A stretch of 42,899 nucleotides of DNA from Bacillota bacterium (GTDB taxonomy: Bacteria > Bacillota > Clostridia > Acetivibrionales > JAEZXR01): the NCBI GenBank assembly GCA_023419605.1, contig JAEZXR010000046.1, positions 1 to 42,899 on the forward strand, in the 5' to 3' direction. The translations under genes and the position numbers were made by a program. Below are positions 34,181 to 42,771 of the stretch, piece after piece. The stretch's first letter is position 1. Each line of letters opens with the position of its first letter. The notes beneath the pieces were generated by a model. It made no database searches and was not told the DNA's origin. It saw nothing but the letters and a program-made list of their open reading frames with translations.

Positions 34181-35404
34181 ATGCTTGAACATATTTTGGG
34201 AGGCAATTCATCGAAAGTGCTTCATGCCAAAGAAACCTATAACGCGATTAGAAAAAATGGCTTGATCACCAAAAAGGGTTTGCAAAAGGCACTTGAAATT
34301 CCGCTTACAACATTGAATAGAGCTATCGAAGCTTTAGTGGGTATCGGGCTGATCGAAGAGGGTGGGATCTGTGAATCCGATACAGGACGAAAGCCTATGT
34401 TTTTAAGGATCAAATCCAATTCTTTTTATTTAATCGGAGTGGAAGTATCCAGAACAACCTTAAAGATTGTATTTACAGACATGGCGTTAAATATTATCAA
34501 CAAGGTTTGTTTTGATATAAACGACAGAGCGGAACCTTTAGCATTAATAAGAAGGATCGCCGTTGAAATAAAAAAACGTTTGAGTCTTATGGAAATCGGG
34601 CCGGAAAGGATTCTTGGTATTGGAGTTGGAACTGTAGGTGCTTTGAATCGAGAAAAAGGCGAAGTGCTTGAAGTAGAGGGGTTTTCCGATTCCGGGTGGA
34701 AGAATTTATCCATTAAAAGTGCGCTGGAAAAAGAACTGGGTATTTTAACAGTTCTGGACGACGGGGCCAATGCTGGGGTGTTGGCTGAATATTGGAGTGA
34801 CCTCGGCAAAAAACATATGAATATGGTCTACCTGAGTGTTGGGGTCGGATTTCGATGCGGGATCATATCACAAGGAGAACTGGCAAATAATAGGAAGCAG
34901 GTTCGCAATGATGTATACGGGCACATTGTTGTTTCAGCAGACGGCAGGCCCTGTTCCTGTGGAAGCAAGGGCTGTATAGAACGGTATGTTACCATTCCGG
35001 CCATTGTCCAAAGGTATCGGGAAGACAATCCATATAGGGATACCCACTCGGAACAGGAACAAATCATCTGGAAAAGAGTCTGTGAAGCTGTTAAGTCGGG
35101 GGAGAAAACCGCGTTGCATGTAATTACCGAAGCAGCTTTTTACCTGAGCGTAGGTTTGGTAAATATCATTAATTCCATAAATCCTGAAGCTGTGATCATT
35201 GGGGGCGCCGCTATAAACAGTTGTGGAGTGCTTTATGATCTTGCTGTTTCCCTTGCCAGGGAAAGATTGAAGAATATCAACGCTTCGGTTTCATTTTTTA
35301 AAGGTACATATGAGGAGGATGAAATTGCAGTGGGAGCGGCGACGCTGATACTGGATTACTATCTGGGAAAGGAAGTATCGGGGATTGTTTTAGGGTCCAC
35401 TTGA
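34181..35404 (+). CDS. ROK family transcriptional regulator
   Basis: About 407 residues. An N-terminal winged helix (YNAIRKNGLITKKGLQKALE, then TTLNRAIEALVGIGLIEEGG) precedes a ROK sugar-kinase-like domain with GIGVGTVGALN, LDDGANAGVLAEYW and the zinc motif CSCGSKGCIERY. It is a NagC/XylR-type repressor that senses a sugar or sugar phosphate. I choose 34181, since AAAGGAG precedes that ATG and homology begins there; 54 codons further upstream are also open but look unrelated. It sits 13 bases before a transporter gene pair. Confidence 0.85.
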   Translation: MLEHILGGNSSKVLHAKETYNAIRKNGLITKKGLQKALEIPLTTLNRAIEALVGIGLIEEGGICESDTGRKPMFLRIKSNSFYLIGVEVSRTTLKIVFTDMALNIINKVCFDINDRAEPLALIRRIAVEIKKRLSLMEIGPERILGIGVGTVGALNREKGEVLEVEGFSDSGWKNLSIKSALEKELGILTVLDDGANAGVLAEYWSDLGKKHMNMVYLSVGVGFRCGIISQGELANNRKQVRNDVYGHIVVSADGRPCSCGSKGCIERYVTIPAIVQRYREDNPYRDTHSEQEQIIWKRVCEAVKSGEKTALHVITEAAFYLSVGLVNIINSINPEAVIIGGAAINSCGVLYDLAVSLARERLKNINASVSFFKGTYEEDEIAVGAATLILDYYLGKEVSGIVLGST

Positions 35405-35416
35405 AAAAATGGTTTT

Positions 35417-36133
35417 ATGAAAAAGGTGTATTTTGTGAAAGAGAAAAATTTATTGCAGTCGGATAAAATAAAGAGTATAAATAGAAAGCTGTTATGGGAA
35501 GTCTTTCTTACTTTTTTTAAGATATCTCCTTTTACTTTTGGGGGTGGCTTTGCCATGATTCCCATATTTGAAAAGGAGATGGTGGAAAAGAAAAAATGGA
35601 TTAAAAATGAAAAAATTATTGATATATTTGCTGTGTCTCAGTCTGTCCCTGGTGCCATAGCTGTAAATTCCTCCACTTTTATAGGGTATCACCTGGCGGG
35701 AATTCCGGGTGCGTTGGCGGCTGCTCTGGGGATTGTAATGCCGACCTTTGCCATTATCATTTTGCTGGCGGTACTGCTGGTATCTTTTCAGGACAATATT
35801 CATGTACAGGCGGCCTTTAAAGGCATCCGGCCCACAGTAGTCGCGCTCATTGCCATTGCCGCTTATAAAATGGGAAAAACATCTATAAAGGATAAGACAA
35901 GCTGGGCGATCTGTATTTTGGCTGGGGTCGCATTGTTTCTTTTCAAAAATATCAATATCATTTTCTTTATTATCGCAGGTGCTGTTGGCGGTGTAGCGGC
36001 GGTAAAAGCAAAAGAGCTGATTTCCAGGTTTTCCGGAATTGCAAATGCAGAGAAGGAAAATAAGGAGGGGCAGCAGGCGAAAAACCTTGCTGTGAGCGAA
36101 AATATTCATGCGGTAGATGGTGAAAAAGTATGA
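35417..36133 (+). CDS. Chromate transporter family protein, first half
   Basis: 238 residues, a single-domain (short-chain) CHR protein. The signature motifs FTFGGGFAMIPIFEKEMV and SQSVPGAIAVNSSTF are present, with about five or six membrane segments and a charged tail of about 40 residues. ATG at 35417 has a poor ribosome site; GTG at 35435 follows AAAAAGGTG and may be the true start. It pairs with the next gene (four-base ATGA overlap), since short CHR proteins work as two dissimilar halves. The substrate may be chromate or another oxyanion; the ROK neighbour hints at a different physiological role. Confidence 0.82.
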   Translation: MKKVYFVKEKNLLQSDKIKSINRKLLWEVFLTFFKISPFTFGGGFAMIPIFEKEMVEKKKWIKNEKIIDIFAVSQSVPGAIAVNSSTFIGYHLAGIPGALAAALGIVMPTFAIIILLAVLLVSFQDNIHVQAAFKGIRPTVVALIAIAAYKMGKTSIKDKTSWAICILAGVALFLFKNINIIFFIIAGAVGGVAAVKAKELISRFSGIANAEKENKEGQQAKNLAVSENIHAVDGEKV

Positions 36134-36669
36134 ACATCTACATTGATTTATTTATCACATTTTTTAAGATTGGCCTCGTCAGTTTTGGTGGGGGGTATGC
36201 CATGATCCCCATCATACAAAATCAGGTTGAAATACACGAATGGCTGGATGCTAAGCAGTTTACCGATGTGATTGCTGTTTCTGCAATGGCACCAGGCCCT
36301 ATTGCAGCCAATAGTGCTACCATCGTTGCCTATAAGATATCCGGTTTACCCGGGGCCATTGTAGCTTGCATCGGTGTAACTCTGCCCTCCATACTGTTGA
36401 TCGTACTGCTGGGTAGTTTGTTTTTTAAATATCAGGACAATTATTTTGTGAAGGCAGCTTTCTACGGGCTGCGTGCTGTCATCGTCGGACTCGTTGCATA
36501 CACGGCTGTAAAGTTTGCTATCAGCAACGGAATTATCGGCGGTTCAAACTGGCTTGATATCAAAAGTATAATCATCATGGGATTGGCCTTTGGGATTTTG
36601 TTGAAAAACAAGCTTCACCCTGTTCTTCTTATTTTGTTCTCCGCTGTTGCAGGGATCTTTATATTCTAG
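36130..36669 (+). CDS. Chromate transporter family protein, second half
   Basis: 179 residues. The repeat motifs are VSFGGGYAMIPIIQNQVE and SAMAPGPIAANSATIVAYK, matching those of the gene before it. About five membrane segments fill the rest, ending LILFSAVAGIFIF. Its ATG overlaps the previous stop codon, so both halves should be made together, giving a heterodimer in the membrane. Confidence 0.85.
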   Translation: MNIYIDLFITFFKIGLVSFGGGYAMIPIIQNQVEIHEWLDAKQFTDVIAVSAMAPGPIAANSATIVAYKISGLPGAIVACIGVTLPSILLIVLLGSLFFKYQDNYFVKAAFYGLRAVIVGLVAYTAVKFAISNGIIGGSNWLDIKSIIIMGLAFGILLKNKLHPVLLILFSAVAGIFIF

Positions 36670-36829
36670 AGAGCCATTATGGCTTTGGGGATTTCTTTCA
36701 GAAAATACAGTCCCGGATATGCTATTGGATCGGTTAAAATATTATATTCCCGCCATATCGGAGAATGTCCCCGATATGGATGCCGTTAACAAACGGATTC
36801 AAAATTTGTTTTCATGGTACAACGAGTAA
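36670..36829 (+). pseudogene. Unidentified gene fragment
   Basis: The open frame LLDRLKYYIPAISENVPDMD, then AVNKRIQNLFSWYNE, with a stop at 36827-36829, looks like a genuine protein C terminus, but I do not recognise the family. It has no start signals of its own. Confidence 0.3.
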
Positions 36830-36851
36830 AGGCAATTGGAAGTGAATACGA

Positions 36852-36944
36852 TGCCGAGATTAGCGAGAGGAAGAAGTCAAAGCGGAATCTATCATGTACT
36901 GCTGAGCATTGTAGAAAAAAGCGGAGAGCAAGGGAACTGGTAAG
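36852..36944 (+). pseudogene. RAYT transposase, N-terminal stump
   Basis: ATG opens MPRLARGRSQSGIYHVLLSI, then stops after about 30 codons. This is the same N-terminal motif as at 2553, diverged. Confidence 0.7.
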
Positions 36945-36962
36945 TGGGAGGGAGAAGATAAG

Positions 36963-37024
36963 GTGAAAACGAAATTTAGCGATCGAATTATTGATTTCTT
37001 CATTGCAGTGGTCATTGAGCACGG
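36963..37024 (+). pseudogene. LplC-type permease, N-terminal scrap
   Basis: GGAGGGAGAAGATAAG precedes a GTG reading MKTKFSDRIIDFFIAVVIEH, the start of an LplC-like sugar permease (compare residues 4-20 of importer A). It runs straight into a binding-protein fragment. Confidence 0.5.
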
Positions 37025-37026
37025 CA

Positions 37027-37605
37027 TTCATACGGCAGGATTGGCTGGATAAGCTGGGATTGCCGGTACCCACGAACTAAGAAGAGCTATATAATACGTT
37101 GATCGCATTCAGAGATAAAAATCCGGGCGGAGAGAATGGTGTGATTCCCTGGGGGACTGCTGTGGGCGGCGCCGGTTCAATGTACAACTTTGGCAATCTG
37201 CTGAATGTCTACAGAGAAAAGCAAACGGAAGAGCAATTCGCTACCCTGCCCAATTGGACGAAACCTGGAAATAAAGAAGGAATGCGGTTCTTGAATAAGC
37301 TGTATAATGAAAAACTGATCAGTCCAAATTTCGCCATTGATAAAACCGGCAAACAGGCGGATGCGGGATGATGACAGGTACTTTCAACGGTGACTATGTA
37401 ATCATTTTCAATGGTGCTGAGATGAATGATCCGGAAAAGAATGCAAAATTGGCTACAAAGGCATATGGTACAGCGTATGAAGCTGATGCAGCAAAAGCTT
37501 TGAAGATTGGTACTGCTGACGGCAGAATATATGGCAGCCGGCGGTCAAACGGTAATGGAAGAGAAGGTTAAGGTCTACAAAGCCATGCAGGCAGCAAACA
37601 AATAA
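37027..37605 (+). pseudogene. Sugar-binding lipoprotein remnant
   Basis: FIRQDWLDKLGLPVPTN followed by an in-frame stop and EELYNTLIAFRDKNPGG is the same block found in the importer A lipoprotein. Further pieces follow (NKLYNEKLISPNFAIDKTGK). A frame change near 37368 leads to the KVYKAMQAANK end. It lacks the signal peptide. It is the third copy of this family here and is clearly dead. Confidence 0.8.
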
Positions 37606-37628
37606 TCGGATAATTGATATAATGATTC

Positions 37629-37664
37629 AGGGTTGATGAAGAAAAAATCCTTCTTCCCAACCCT
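37629..37664. terminator. Hairpin between convergent genes
   Basis: AGGGTTG (37629-37635) pairs with CAACCCT (37658-37664), with inner GAAG/CTTC pairing. TTCCTTTTAC follows on the plus strand. It lies between the lipoprotein remnant and the convergent arsR gene. Confidence 0.6.
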
Positions 37665-37677
37665 TTCCTTTTACACG

Positions 37678-38577
37678 TTAACCATACTCTACCCTGACCT
37701 CGATGTCCTGATCGTAGTTTCCAAATCCCTTCCCGAATATATTGATACCGCCGGGATGAGAAGCATCCGCCGGAACTGCAATGCGAAAGAGTAAATCTTG
37801 ATTTCTTTCAATATGCAGCTGTTCAGGAGTAATATCTGAAAAATGTATTCCATCCAGCATGGTTCCTTTTTCAGTAATGCGGATGGTTTTGAGCAATCCG
37901 TACTGCGTCCCCGCCCTCCACCATTCAGGGGTGTAAGTACCCTTTTTATTCCCGAAGTCTCCTGGGCTGAGCCAGATACCCAGGAGGATACCGTTCAGAT
38001 AAAAGTGAATGTCGGAAGGCCAATCTTCCTTATATTGGGGAAATTCAGAACAGATCTCAAGGGAGATCTCTATGGCATTTACAGACCTTGCACTGATCAT
38101 ATAGCTGGGAATACTGTATTCCACCCAGCCTGCCTGAAACCAGAGCAGGGATGCATGGATCCGGTCGGGACTGCTGAAATACCGGGGATCGTCACTCAAT
38201 CCGATCAGATGATCCCTTGCTGCAAGACCACAGGTGGGATGAACCTGGTAAGCCGTATACTGCCCTATAGGAATGGATAGGCTGTGGGCATTGACAGAGG
38301 ATTTTTCTTTTTTGAAAGACAAAGTGATTTCACTTACTGCGAGATGGCACAGCTTTTGAAGCCCCCTTTTGCCGGGAATGCTTTCGGTATGAACGATATT
38401 ACATTGCTCCATGACAGCAATATGCCGGGTCATGATGGCAGACGAAACCTTCAGGGCTTCTGCCAGTTCTCCGATATTCTTGGGCCCTTTCCCAAGGAGT
38501 TCGATCACTTTTACCCTGGTATCGGAAGACAGGCATTCAAATAATTTTATATTTTCTACATTGACTAAAACGTTCAT
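37678..38577 (-). CDS. ArsR-type regulator with C-terminal beta-sandwich-like domain
   Basis: 299 residues. Residues 1-85 are an ArsR winged helix (LFECLSSDTRVKVIELLGKG, then NIGELAEALKVSSAIMTRHI). The other 200 residues form a beta-rich domain (VEYSIPSYMISARSVNAIEISLEICSEFPQYKEDWPSDIHFYLNGILLGIWLSPGDFG...) reminiscent of carbohydrate-binding folds. Such long ArsR proteins occur beside glycosidase genes. No metal-binding cysteine pair of metal-sensing ArsR proteins is evident, so a sugar ligand is more likely. It is divergent from the GH2 gene and has a promoter with an embedded palindrome at 38608-38636. Confidence 0.85.
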   Translation of the reverse strand: MNVLVNVENIKLFECLSSDTRVKVIELLGKGPKNIGELAEALKVSSAIMTRHIAVMEQCNIVHTESIPGKRGLQKLCHLAVSEITLSFKKEKSSVNAHSLSIPIGQYTAYQVHPTCGLAARDHLIGLSDDPRYFSSPDRIHASLLWFQAGWVEYSIPSYMISARSVNAIEISLEICSEFPQYKEDWPSDIHFYLNGILLGIWLSPGDFGNKKGTYTPEWWRAGTQYGLLKTIRITEKGTMLDGIHFSDITPEQLHIERNQDLLFRIAVPADASHPGGINIFGKGFGNYDQDIEVRVEYG

Positions 38578-38607
38578 GGTGATTGATTCTCCTTATAGTG
38601 TATTCAC

Positions 38608-38636
38608 ATTATATAACTTTATAGTTAATGAGTCAA
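38608..38636 (-). promoter_or_regulatory. arsR promoter with operator in the spacer
   Basis: On the minus strand TTGACT (complement 38631-38636) and TATAAT (complement 38608-38613) are exactly 17 bases apart. The near-palindrome TAACTTTATAGTTA (38614-38627) fills the spacer. A regulator bound here would block RNA polymerase, which points to autorepression. Confidence 0.75.
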
Positions 38637-38744
38637 TGCAAATTGCAGCGTGAGTTTATGATAACGGCCGGCAGCCGCTCTTTCGCTCAATTTTCTTTTG
38701 GACCCGGAGCCCGTGCGAGAATAGACCCGGTACTAAATTTATCA

Positions 38745-38773
38745 TTGACGGACAGATGACTACTTGATATAAT
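38745..38773 (+). promoter_or_regulatory. Promoter of the GH2 gene
   Basis: TTGACG (38745-38750) and a perfect TATAAT (38768-38773) are 17 bases apart, a strong sigma-A promoter. Confidence 0.8.
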
Positions 38774-38793
38774 GAATTTGAAGGTTAAAAGTA

Positions 38794-38807
38794 TAACTTA
38801 TAAGTTA
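38794..38807 (+). promoter_or_regulatory. Operator-like palindrome in the GH2 leader
   Basis: TAACTTATAAGTTA is a perfect 14-base palindrome. It differs by little from TAACTTTATAGTTA in the arsR promoter and lies just before the AAGGAGG ribosome site. It is a likely second site for the ArsR-type regulator. Confidence 0.65.
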
Positions 38808-38827
38808 AGTATAAGGAGGCAAATTAT

Positions 38828-40627
38828 ATGAGTGTGAATATACCCCGTTCCGAGTACCCGCGGCCGGATTTCGAAAGGTTGCAATGGCTGAACTTAAATG
38901 GAGAATGGGAATTTGAGTTCGATGATCAAAATCTGGGGGAGAAAGAGTCCTGGTATACCGGCAGGGAATTTTCCCGTAAAATCCTGGTGCCTTTTTGCTT
39001 TCAGAGTGAAATGAGCGGTATACATGATACGGGATTGCATGAAATCATGTGGTATAAGAGGAGCTTCACGCTGCCGGAGGATTTTGACGGGAAGAGAATC
39101 CTTCTGAACTTTGGAGCTGTAGACTATGACGCAAAGGTATGGGTAAACGGAATTTATGTAGGAGCCCACAAGGGTGGAAACGTTTCTTTTAAAATGGATA
39201 TTACCCGTGCTTTGCAGAAAAATGAGAATCTCATCGTAATAAGAGTGGAAGACAGATATGACACTGTCCAGCCGAGAGGGAAGCAGTACTGGAAAGAAAC
39301 GCCCGACCGGTGCTGGTATACTTCGACGTCGGGTATCTGGCAGACCGTATGGCTGGAGGCGGTCGGAAGCCTATACATAGACAGAATCAGGCTGACCCCG
39401 GACATCGATAGGAAGACTGTCCTGGCGGAAGTGTTTCTGGATAAAGATCCGGGAACGATGGAAATGGAGATTGCAGTAAGCTTCCAGGCTTCACAGAGGT
39501 TGAAACAAGGCTTCTTCGGTAGATATTTGTCGGAGGATGAAAGCGGTTGTCGGACACGAAAATTCAAATTTAATATCAATGCGAGAATCGTACGCTTTAC
39601 CCTGGATATCAAGGAGATTGATGATATCGATGAAATCCATTTGTGGTCACCGGAACAGCCAAACCTGTATAACATAGAGTTCTGCATTAGAGAGGATAGA
39701 AATATAGTAGATCAGGTAAAGAGCTACTTTGGAATGAGAAAGATCTCTGTACAGGGAGATCAGGTGTTTCTGAACAACAAGCCCTATTACCAGAAGTTGA
39801 TCCTGGATCAGGGGTATTGGTCTGAAAGCCTGTTGACACCACCCAGTGATGAAGCCATCCGGTTCGATGTGGAAATGACTAAAAAAATGGGCTTTAATGG
39901 TGCCAGAAAGCATCAGAAAATAGAGGATCCCAGGTACTACTACTGGGCCGACAGACTGGGACTGCTGGTATGGGGGGAAATGCCCAGTGCCTATAACTTT
40001 AATGTGGAAGAAGTCGAAAATGTGACAAAAGAATGGATGGAATTTATTGCAAGAGACTACAATCATCCGTGTATTGTTACCTGGGTTCCGTTGAATGAAT
40101 CCTGGGGGGTTAGAAGTATTTATACCAATAAGGACCAACAGGACTTTGGACGTTCTCTGTACTATCTGGCAAAAAGCCTGGACACTACCCGCCTCATCAG
40201 CACCAATGACGGATGGGAAATAGTGGATGCCGACATCTGCGGGATTCATGACTATACTGCATGGGGGGAAAAGTTTAATAGAGCGTATGCAGAAAAGGAT
40301 AAGCTGCTGGGAGGCGAGAAGGAAGGCAGGCCATTATTTGCGGAGGGAAGTAAATATGAAGGCCAGCCGGTTCTTTTGACGGAATATGGAGGAATTGCCT
40401 TTGTATGTGAAGATGGGGGAAAATGGGGGTACGGTGACGGAGTAAAAGATGAGGAGAGCTTTTTTGAGAGATATGCCAGCATAACAAACGCAATTAGAAG
40501 TACACCCTATATTCGGGGCTACTGTTATACCCAGCTCACGGATGTGATGCAAGAGGTGAACGGATTACTGACAGTGGATAGAAAGCTGAAGGTTAGCTTA
40601 GAGAAGATCAGGGAAATCAATGCTTAG
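38828..40627 (+). CDS. GH2 family glycoside hydrolase
   Basis: 599 residues without a signal peptide, so intracellular. The N-terminal sugar-binding domain (LNLNGEWEFEF, WYKRSFTLPEDFDGKRILLNFGAVDYDAKVWVNG), an immunoglobulin-like middle and a TIM barrel from about residue 310 (LILDQGYWSESLLTPPSDEA) are in the usual order. The acid/base is the glutamate of VPLNESWG (about E424) and the nucleophile that of LLTEYGG (about E519). It would release a sugar such as galactose, arabinose, xylose or glucuronate from imported oligosaccharides. AAGGAGG precedes the ATG. A GH43 stump follows 57 bases later, suggesting a former two-enzyme operon. Confidence 0.88.
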   Translation: MSVNIPRSEYPRPDFERLQWLNLNGEWEFEFDDQNLGEKESWYTGREFSRKILVPFCFQSEMSGIHDTGLHEIMWYKRSFTLPEDFDGKRILLNFGAVDYDAKVWVNGIYVGAHKGGNVSFKMDITRALQKNENLIVIRVEDRYDTVQPRGKQYWKETPDRCWYTSTSGIWQTVWLEAVGSLYIDRIRLTPDIDRKTVLAEVFLDKDPGTMEMEIAVSFQASQRLKQGFFGRYLSEDESGCRTRKFKFNINARIVRFTLDIKEIDDIDEIHLWSPEQPNLYNIEFCIREDRNIVDQVKSYFGMRKISVQGDQVFLNNKPYYQKLILDQGYWSESLLTPPSDEAIRFDVEMTKKMGFNGARKHQKIEDPRYYYWADRLGLLVWGEMPSAYNFNVEEVENVTKEWMEFIARDYNHPCIVTWVPLNESWGVRSIYTNKDQQDFGRSLYYLAKSLDTTRLISTNDGWEIVDADICGIHDYTAWGEKFNRAYAEKDKLLGGEKEGRPLFAEGSKYEGQPVLLTEYGGIAFVCEDGGKWGYGDGVKDEESFFERYASITNAIRSTPYIRGYCYTQLTDVMQEVNGLLTVDRKLKVSLEKIREINA

Positions 40628-40683
40628 CGTCGGGGGACTGCTTTTATATATGGCAAGGAAAAATGTATAGCAGGAGGGCAGCC

Positions 40684-40839
40684 TATGGCAAAAGCTTTTG
40701 TAAATCCGATTTTAGACAGGGGAACAGATCCTTGGATGTACAAACATACCGATGGAAAATACTGCTTTGCGATCACCCTGGGGAACCGGCTGGAATTGTG
40801 GGCTTTGGATACCCTAACAGGCGTAAAGCTGGCAAGGTA
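40684..40839 (+). pseudogene. GH43 glycosidase, N-terminal stump
   Basis: GGAGGGCAGCCT precedes an ATG reading MAKAFVNPILDRGTDPWMYK, the same start as the remnant at 9249. It stops after 51 codons at TLTGVKLAR. Only the catalytic-base region survives. A terminator follows at once. Confidence 0.8.
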
Positions 40840-40880
40840 ATTCATATTTTTTATAGATTAGGCATTCTATCTAATAATTG

Positions 40881-40899
40881 CCCTGGCTTCCGGCCGGGG
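40881..40899 (+). terminator. Terminator of the GH2 unit
   Basis: CCCTGGC (40881-40887) pairs with GCCGGGG (40893-40899) with one T-G pair, followed by TGTTATTTTTTTAC. It is an intrinsic terminator for the GH2/GH43-stump transcript. Confidence 0.75.
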
Positions 40900-41019
40900 T
40901 GTTATTTTTTTACTGAATATAGACGGCGGTGGACGGAAATGGTACTATCTTCCTAAGGCGTGTTCCGTAAATGTAGGATAATGTAAACTAAAGGTTATTT
41001 ACATTTTCGGAGATGGAAT

Positions 41020-41367
41020 ATGGAAAATAGATTAGAGATTTTACGGCAGAAAGTTGATGAGTTGGTAAACCTGGTACAACGAGATAAACAAAGATACTTT
41101 TTTTGTGTTGAAAATGATACTATAGGCTATGCTTTAGTTAATATTAAGCAGAATCCACTATACCTCCGGCACTTTTTTATTTGTCGGGAGTTTCGCAGGA
41201 AGGGGTATGGAAAACTTGCATTCAAAAGGTTACTGCAATTATTGGGAACTGACACGATTGACATAGAAGTTATGGTATGGAATGAAACCGGCAAATGCTT
41301 TTGGAAGTCATTAGGTTTTGAAGAAAGAAGTATATACATGAGATTTGATCAACGACCTAATGCATAA
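41020..41367 (+). CDS. GNAT family N-acetyltransferase
   Basis: 115 residues, a short GNAT protein. The acetyl-CoA loop is in LRHFFICREFRRKGYGKLAF (R-R-K-G-Y-G), and the C-terminal motif B is NETGKCFWKSLGFEERSIYM. GGAGATGGAAT precedes the ATG. The substrate is unknown. It is smaller than many GNAT proteins, but both core motifs are intact, so it may function. Confidence 0.75.
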   Translation: MENRLEILRQKVDELVNLVQRDKQRYFFCVENDTIGYALVNIKQNPLYLRHFFICREFRRKGYGKLAFKRLLQLLGTDTIDIEVMVWNETGKCFWKSLGFEERSIYMRFDQRPNA

Positions 41368-41470
41368 TCTTTATATTTTGTGTTGCAACCGTATTAAATT
41401 ATGAAGTAAGCTTTTAAGTTTTGAGAAGGGTGGTAAGAATAATGAGCAATGAAATTATTCTCATTCTTTA

Positions 41471-41617
41471 AATCCCGTTGCTTTGAAAATGTACGAAAAG
41501 CTTGGATATAAGAAAGTTGGAGAAGTTAATTGGCGAAGAGGATTATTCTATTTATACAAAAAAGGATATAGGGAAATTACCTTGCGAATACGCATTCTAA
41601 ACATTTACCGTATATAA
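41471..41617 (+). pseudogene. GNAT acetyltransferase, C-terminal stump
   Basis: The frame reads NPVALKMYEKLGYKKVGEVN, then WRRGLFYLYKKG, the typical GNAT end with the N-x-x-A-x-x-x-Y-x-K-x-G-F/Y motif. The acetyl-CoA loop is missing. It is not a continuation of the gene at 41020, which has its own end. Confidence 0.7.
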
Positions 41618-41774
41618 ATCCTCCGGGTTTCGGAAGATTTATTATTTACCCCAAATAGTTTTGTAGGAGGGGGATGTATGTTGGATTACATTTCGCTGTT
41701 TCAAACGGCAGGAATATATTGACTTTTGTTAAATATAATTTATATGGCACTAATTTAGGTGAGAATTGTCTATC

Positions 41775-42609
41775 GATGAGAAAAGGAATATTTTTTGTTA
41801 TCCATATAAGTAGAGTAAAGTTAATAGTTCTTATAGCAATACTTATATTTACTTTTTTGTTTTATACCGTTATTATAAAATCTTCTTCCAATGTTGTTTA
41901 CCAAACAAATACTTTTTCTAACAAACCCCAGCTTGCAATTATAATTGATGACTTTGGACAGAACCAAAATGGTGTTAAGGAAATGATGGAAATAGACAGA
42001 CACTTAACTTTTGCTGTAATGCCATTTCTTGAATTTTCGGAACAGGATGCAGTAGAGGCACATAATAGGGGCTTCGAGGTTATCGTCCATTTGCCCATGC
42101 AGTCCCATGTTGCAAGCAAGGAAAAATGGCTAGGTCCAAGACCTGTTCATCTGATTTCCAGTGATGAAGAGATAAGGAATATTGTGCTGGATTCCATAAA
42201 CTCTATTCCATATGCTGTTGGAGTTAATATTCACATGGGATGCTTAGCAAGCGAAAATGAAAGAATTATGACCTCTGTTATGAGCGCCGTCAAAGAGAAA
42301 AATTTATATTTTGTTGATAGCAGGACTAGTTCTAAGACTGTATGCAGGGAGGTTGCCCAAAAGGTAGGAGTTCAGTTTGCCGAAAGAAATGTTTTTCTGG
42401 AACACTCATCTAAAGCTAAGGACTATATAAAAAAGCAACTTTCTATCGCGGGTGATGTAGCAATTAAAAAAGGATACGCAGTTGCTATTGGGCATGTGGG
42501 TGCTGTAAGCGGTAATGTAACAGCCGAGGCAATAAAAGAAATGATACCTGAATTAGAGGAAAAAGGTATTGAATTTATCTTTGTCTCTGAATTGATTTAT
42601 AAGAGGTAA
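41775..42609 (+). CDS. Divergent polysaccharide deacetylase (YibQ family)
   Basis: About 277 residues. An N-terminal membrane anchor (VKLIVLIAILIFTFLFYTVII, about 14-34) precedes a Polysacc_deac_2 domain with IIIDDFGQNQNG (metal-binding aspartates), FAVMPFLEFS, VIVHLPMQSH, VGVNIHMGC and AIGHVGAVSGNV. It would sit on the outer membrane face and remodel wall polysaccharide. I prefer the start at 41775, after TAGGTGAGA. An upstream in-frame ATG at 41674 follows AGGAGGGGG closely, and that site may instead serve a 14-codon frame at 41678. Confidence 0.82.
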
Positions 42610-42771
42610 GCCTCCTATGGATAAATCGGAAATAGTATGCCACCAACTGTATACTTTCCAAGTATAAATACGGTTAATTCTCTGAATTAGCATAATTGTA
42701 ATATTGGTGAATGGAAAAGATATAAAACGCTTGCTAAACTGACATCCGCCAGCAGGACACTAAAAAATGAA

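Noticed and set aside
41020..41617. One frameshifted GNAT gene
   Set aside because: The first gene carries both GNAT motifs and its own end; the later stump duplicates the end motif, so these are two separate genes.
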